Shown: piece by piece, positions 5,287 through 5,669 of the stretch | How positions within the stretch are numbered: the first letter of the stretch is position 1 | How the letters are laid out: every line of letters begins with the position of its first letter | NCBI GenBank assembly: GCA_022562335.1 | Contig: JADFPM010000182.1 | Coordinates: forward strand, 1 to 5,669 | Reading direction: 5' to 3' | Source of the DNA: Chloroflexota bacterium | GTDB lineage: Bacteria > Chloroflexota > Dehalococcoidia > Lucifugimonadales > UBA3495 | DNA: 5,669 nucleotides | Made by a program: the position numbers and the translations under genes | The notes under the pieces: generated by a model | What the model was told of the DNA's origin: nothing | Database searches by the model: none | The model's input: the letters and a program-made list of their open reading frames with translations, nothing else

Positions 5287-5467
5287 GGAGCGAGGGGATA
5301 CTTAGATTCGCAGACTGTTACCAGCCTGGGGTGAGTGGATGTAGAGGTTGATATATACTAGATATTTCGAAGAGACGCGGTTACGGCCTTACGGTGCGAT
5401 AATCCACTTAGACTGGATACAGTGAAGCTCAAATATTACTTGAAGAGTGGAATAAGGAAGAAGACTA
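5287..5467. other. Intergenic region with a sharp drop in G+C
   Basis: No gene is seen in these 181 bases. The first ~50 bases resemble the GC-rich surroundings. From about 5341 onward G+C is about 42% by hand count, starting with TTGATATATACTAGATATTT (5348-5367). TATACT at 5354-5359 looks like a -10 hexamer but has no convincing -35. A direct repeat TTACGG-CC-TTACGG occupies 5381-5394. No rho-independent terminator for the LLM gene is evident. The segment ends with AAGGAAGAAG (5454-5463), the ribosome site of the next reading frame. Confidence 0.5.
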
Positions 5468-5669
5468 ATGGCGCATAGTTCATCATTTTCATGTGGGTGT
5501 GGTAAATTCAATGGCTGGATCACTGAGGGTGAGCGCACTTCACCGTGTTTGGGATGTGGCGCTGTTTATGTAGGCGTTTATAGCCCGATACGATTAGCGA
5601 TTAGACCTCTTCTTGTTAATCCGACATTTTGGCAGAGAATTAAACGTCTTTTAAAATCTAAGGAGAAAA
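5468..5669 (+). CDS. AT-rich small zinc-ribbon-like protein, open at the window end
   Basis: ATG at 5468 opens a frame of 67 codons that is still open at the last base. The Shine-Dalgarno-like AAGGAAG (5454-5460) is well placed before the ATG. The N-terminal part has four cysteines spaced C9-x-C11 and, 15 residues later, C27-x-x-C30 (CGCG and CLGCG), the layout of a small zinc ribbon with one CxC knuckle. It is followed by a hydrophobic stretch (VYVGVYSPIRLAI, 33-45) and a basic tail (RIKRLLKSKEK, 57-67). I do not recognise the family; function is unknown. G+C is about 43% (86 of 202 by hand count) and codons such as TTA, AGA, TCA and AAA are frequent, unlike all other genes here. This suggests recent acquisition. 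The frame could be longer than seen. Confidence 0.6.
   Translation, partial: MAHSSSFSCGCGKFNGWITEGERTSPCLGCGAVYVGVYSPIRLAIRPLLVNPTFWQRIKRLLKSKEK

Noticed and set aside
5334..5408. Inverted repeat AGTGGAT (5334-5340) / ATCCACT (5402-5408) as terminal repeats of a small mobile element
   Set aside because: Only seven bases match, the pair is 61 bases apart, no target duplication is visible and the interior has no coding or structural content; chance is likely.
5370..5450. Possible tRNA or small RNA gene in the AT-rich gap
   Set aside because: No acceptor stem, T-loop (GGTTCRA) or anticodon arm could be assembled from this segment.

Overview
The window carries six clear protein-coding genes, one truncated gene at the left edge and one open-ended small reading frame at the right edge. 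They are packed in GC-rich DNA (roughly 60-65% G+C), except for the last ~330 bases, which fall to about 43% G+C by hand count. The gene set is a HisF / HAD / bifunctional HisIE cluster followed by GlcG-type, cyclase-family and luciferase-like flavin oxidoreductase genes. Together with dispersed palindromic and heptamer repeats between genes, it reminds me most of an environmental Chloroflexota (Dehalococcoidia/SAR202-like) genome. This is inference from gene content and style; there is no rRNA or other phylogenetic marker here.

Layout. 1-155 (+) is the C-terminal tail of a probable peptidase-S51 / type 1 glutamine amidotransferase-like protein. 156-272 is a convergent intergenic region with a dispersed-type hairpin repeat (181-213) and a heptamer tandem repeat (223-270). 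273-2477 (-) is a three-gene histidine cluster transcribed hisF -> HAD hydrolase -> hisIE. The HAD stop and the hisIE GTG start overlap as GTGA, and an extended -10 promoter element lies upstream of hisF. 2478-2691 is a divergent promoter region. 2692-3087 (+) is a GlcG/HbpS-family protein behind a good sigma70-like promoter with two small dyads. 3088-3288 holds a striking 81-bp nested palindrome between convergent genes. 3289-4029 (-) is a cyclase-family (kynurenine formamidase-like) protein with two unusual substitutions at expected metal-ligand positions. 4030-4200 is a second divergent promoter region with a near-consensus promoter and a structured leader. 4201-5286 (+) is a luciferase-like flavin-dependent oxidoreductase. 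5287-5467 is non-coding and turns AT-rich, leading into an AT-rich zinc-ribbon-like small ORF that runs off the end.

How they work together. HisF and HisIE catalyse three consecutive-pathway activities of histidine biosynthesis (HisE and HisI steps, then the HisF cyclase step). The HAD protein between them is tightly coupled in transcription and translation, but its active-site motif I is not that of a typical phosphatase. The right half looks like accessory catabolic or redox functions (GlcG-like, cyclase, LLM oxidoreductase), each with its own promoter rather than one operon. I see no defence system, CRISPR array, transposase or RNA gene. The most unusual points are the altered active sites of the HAD and cyclase proteins, the nested palindrome and the LLM leader structure.
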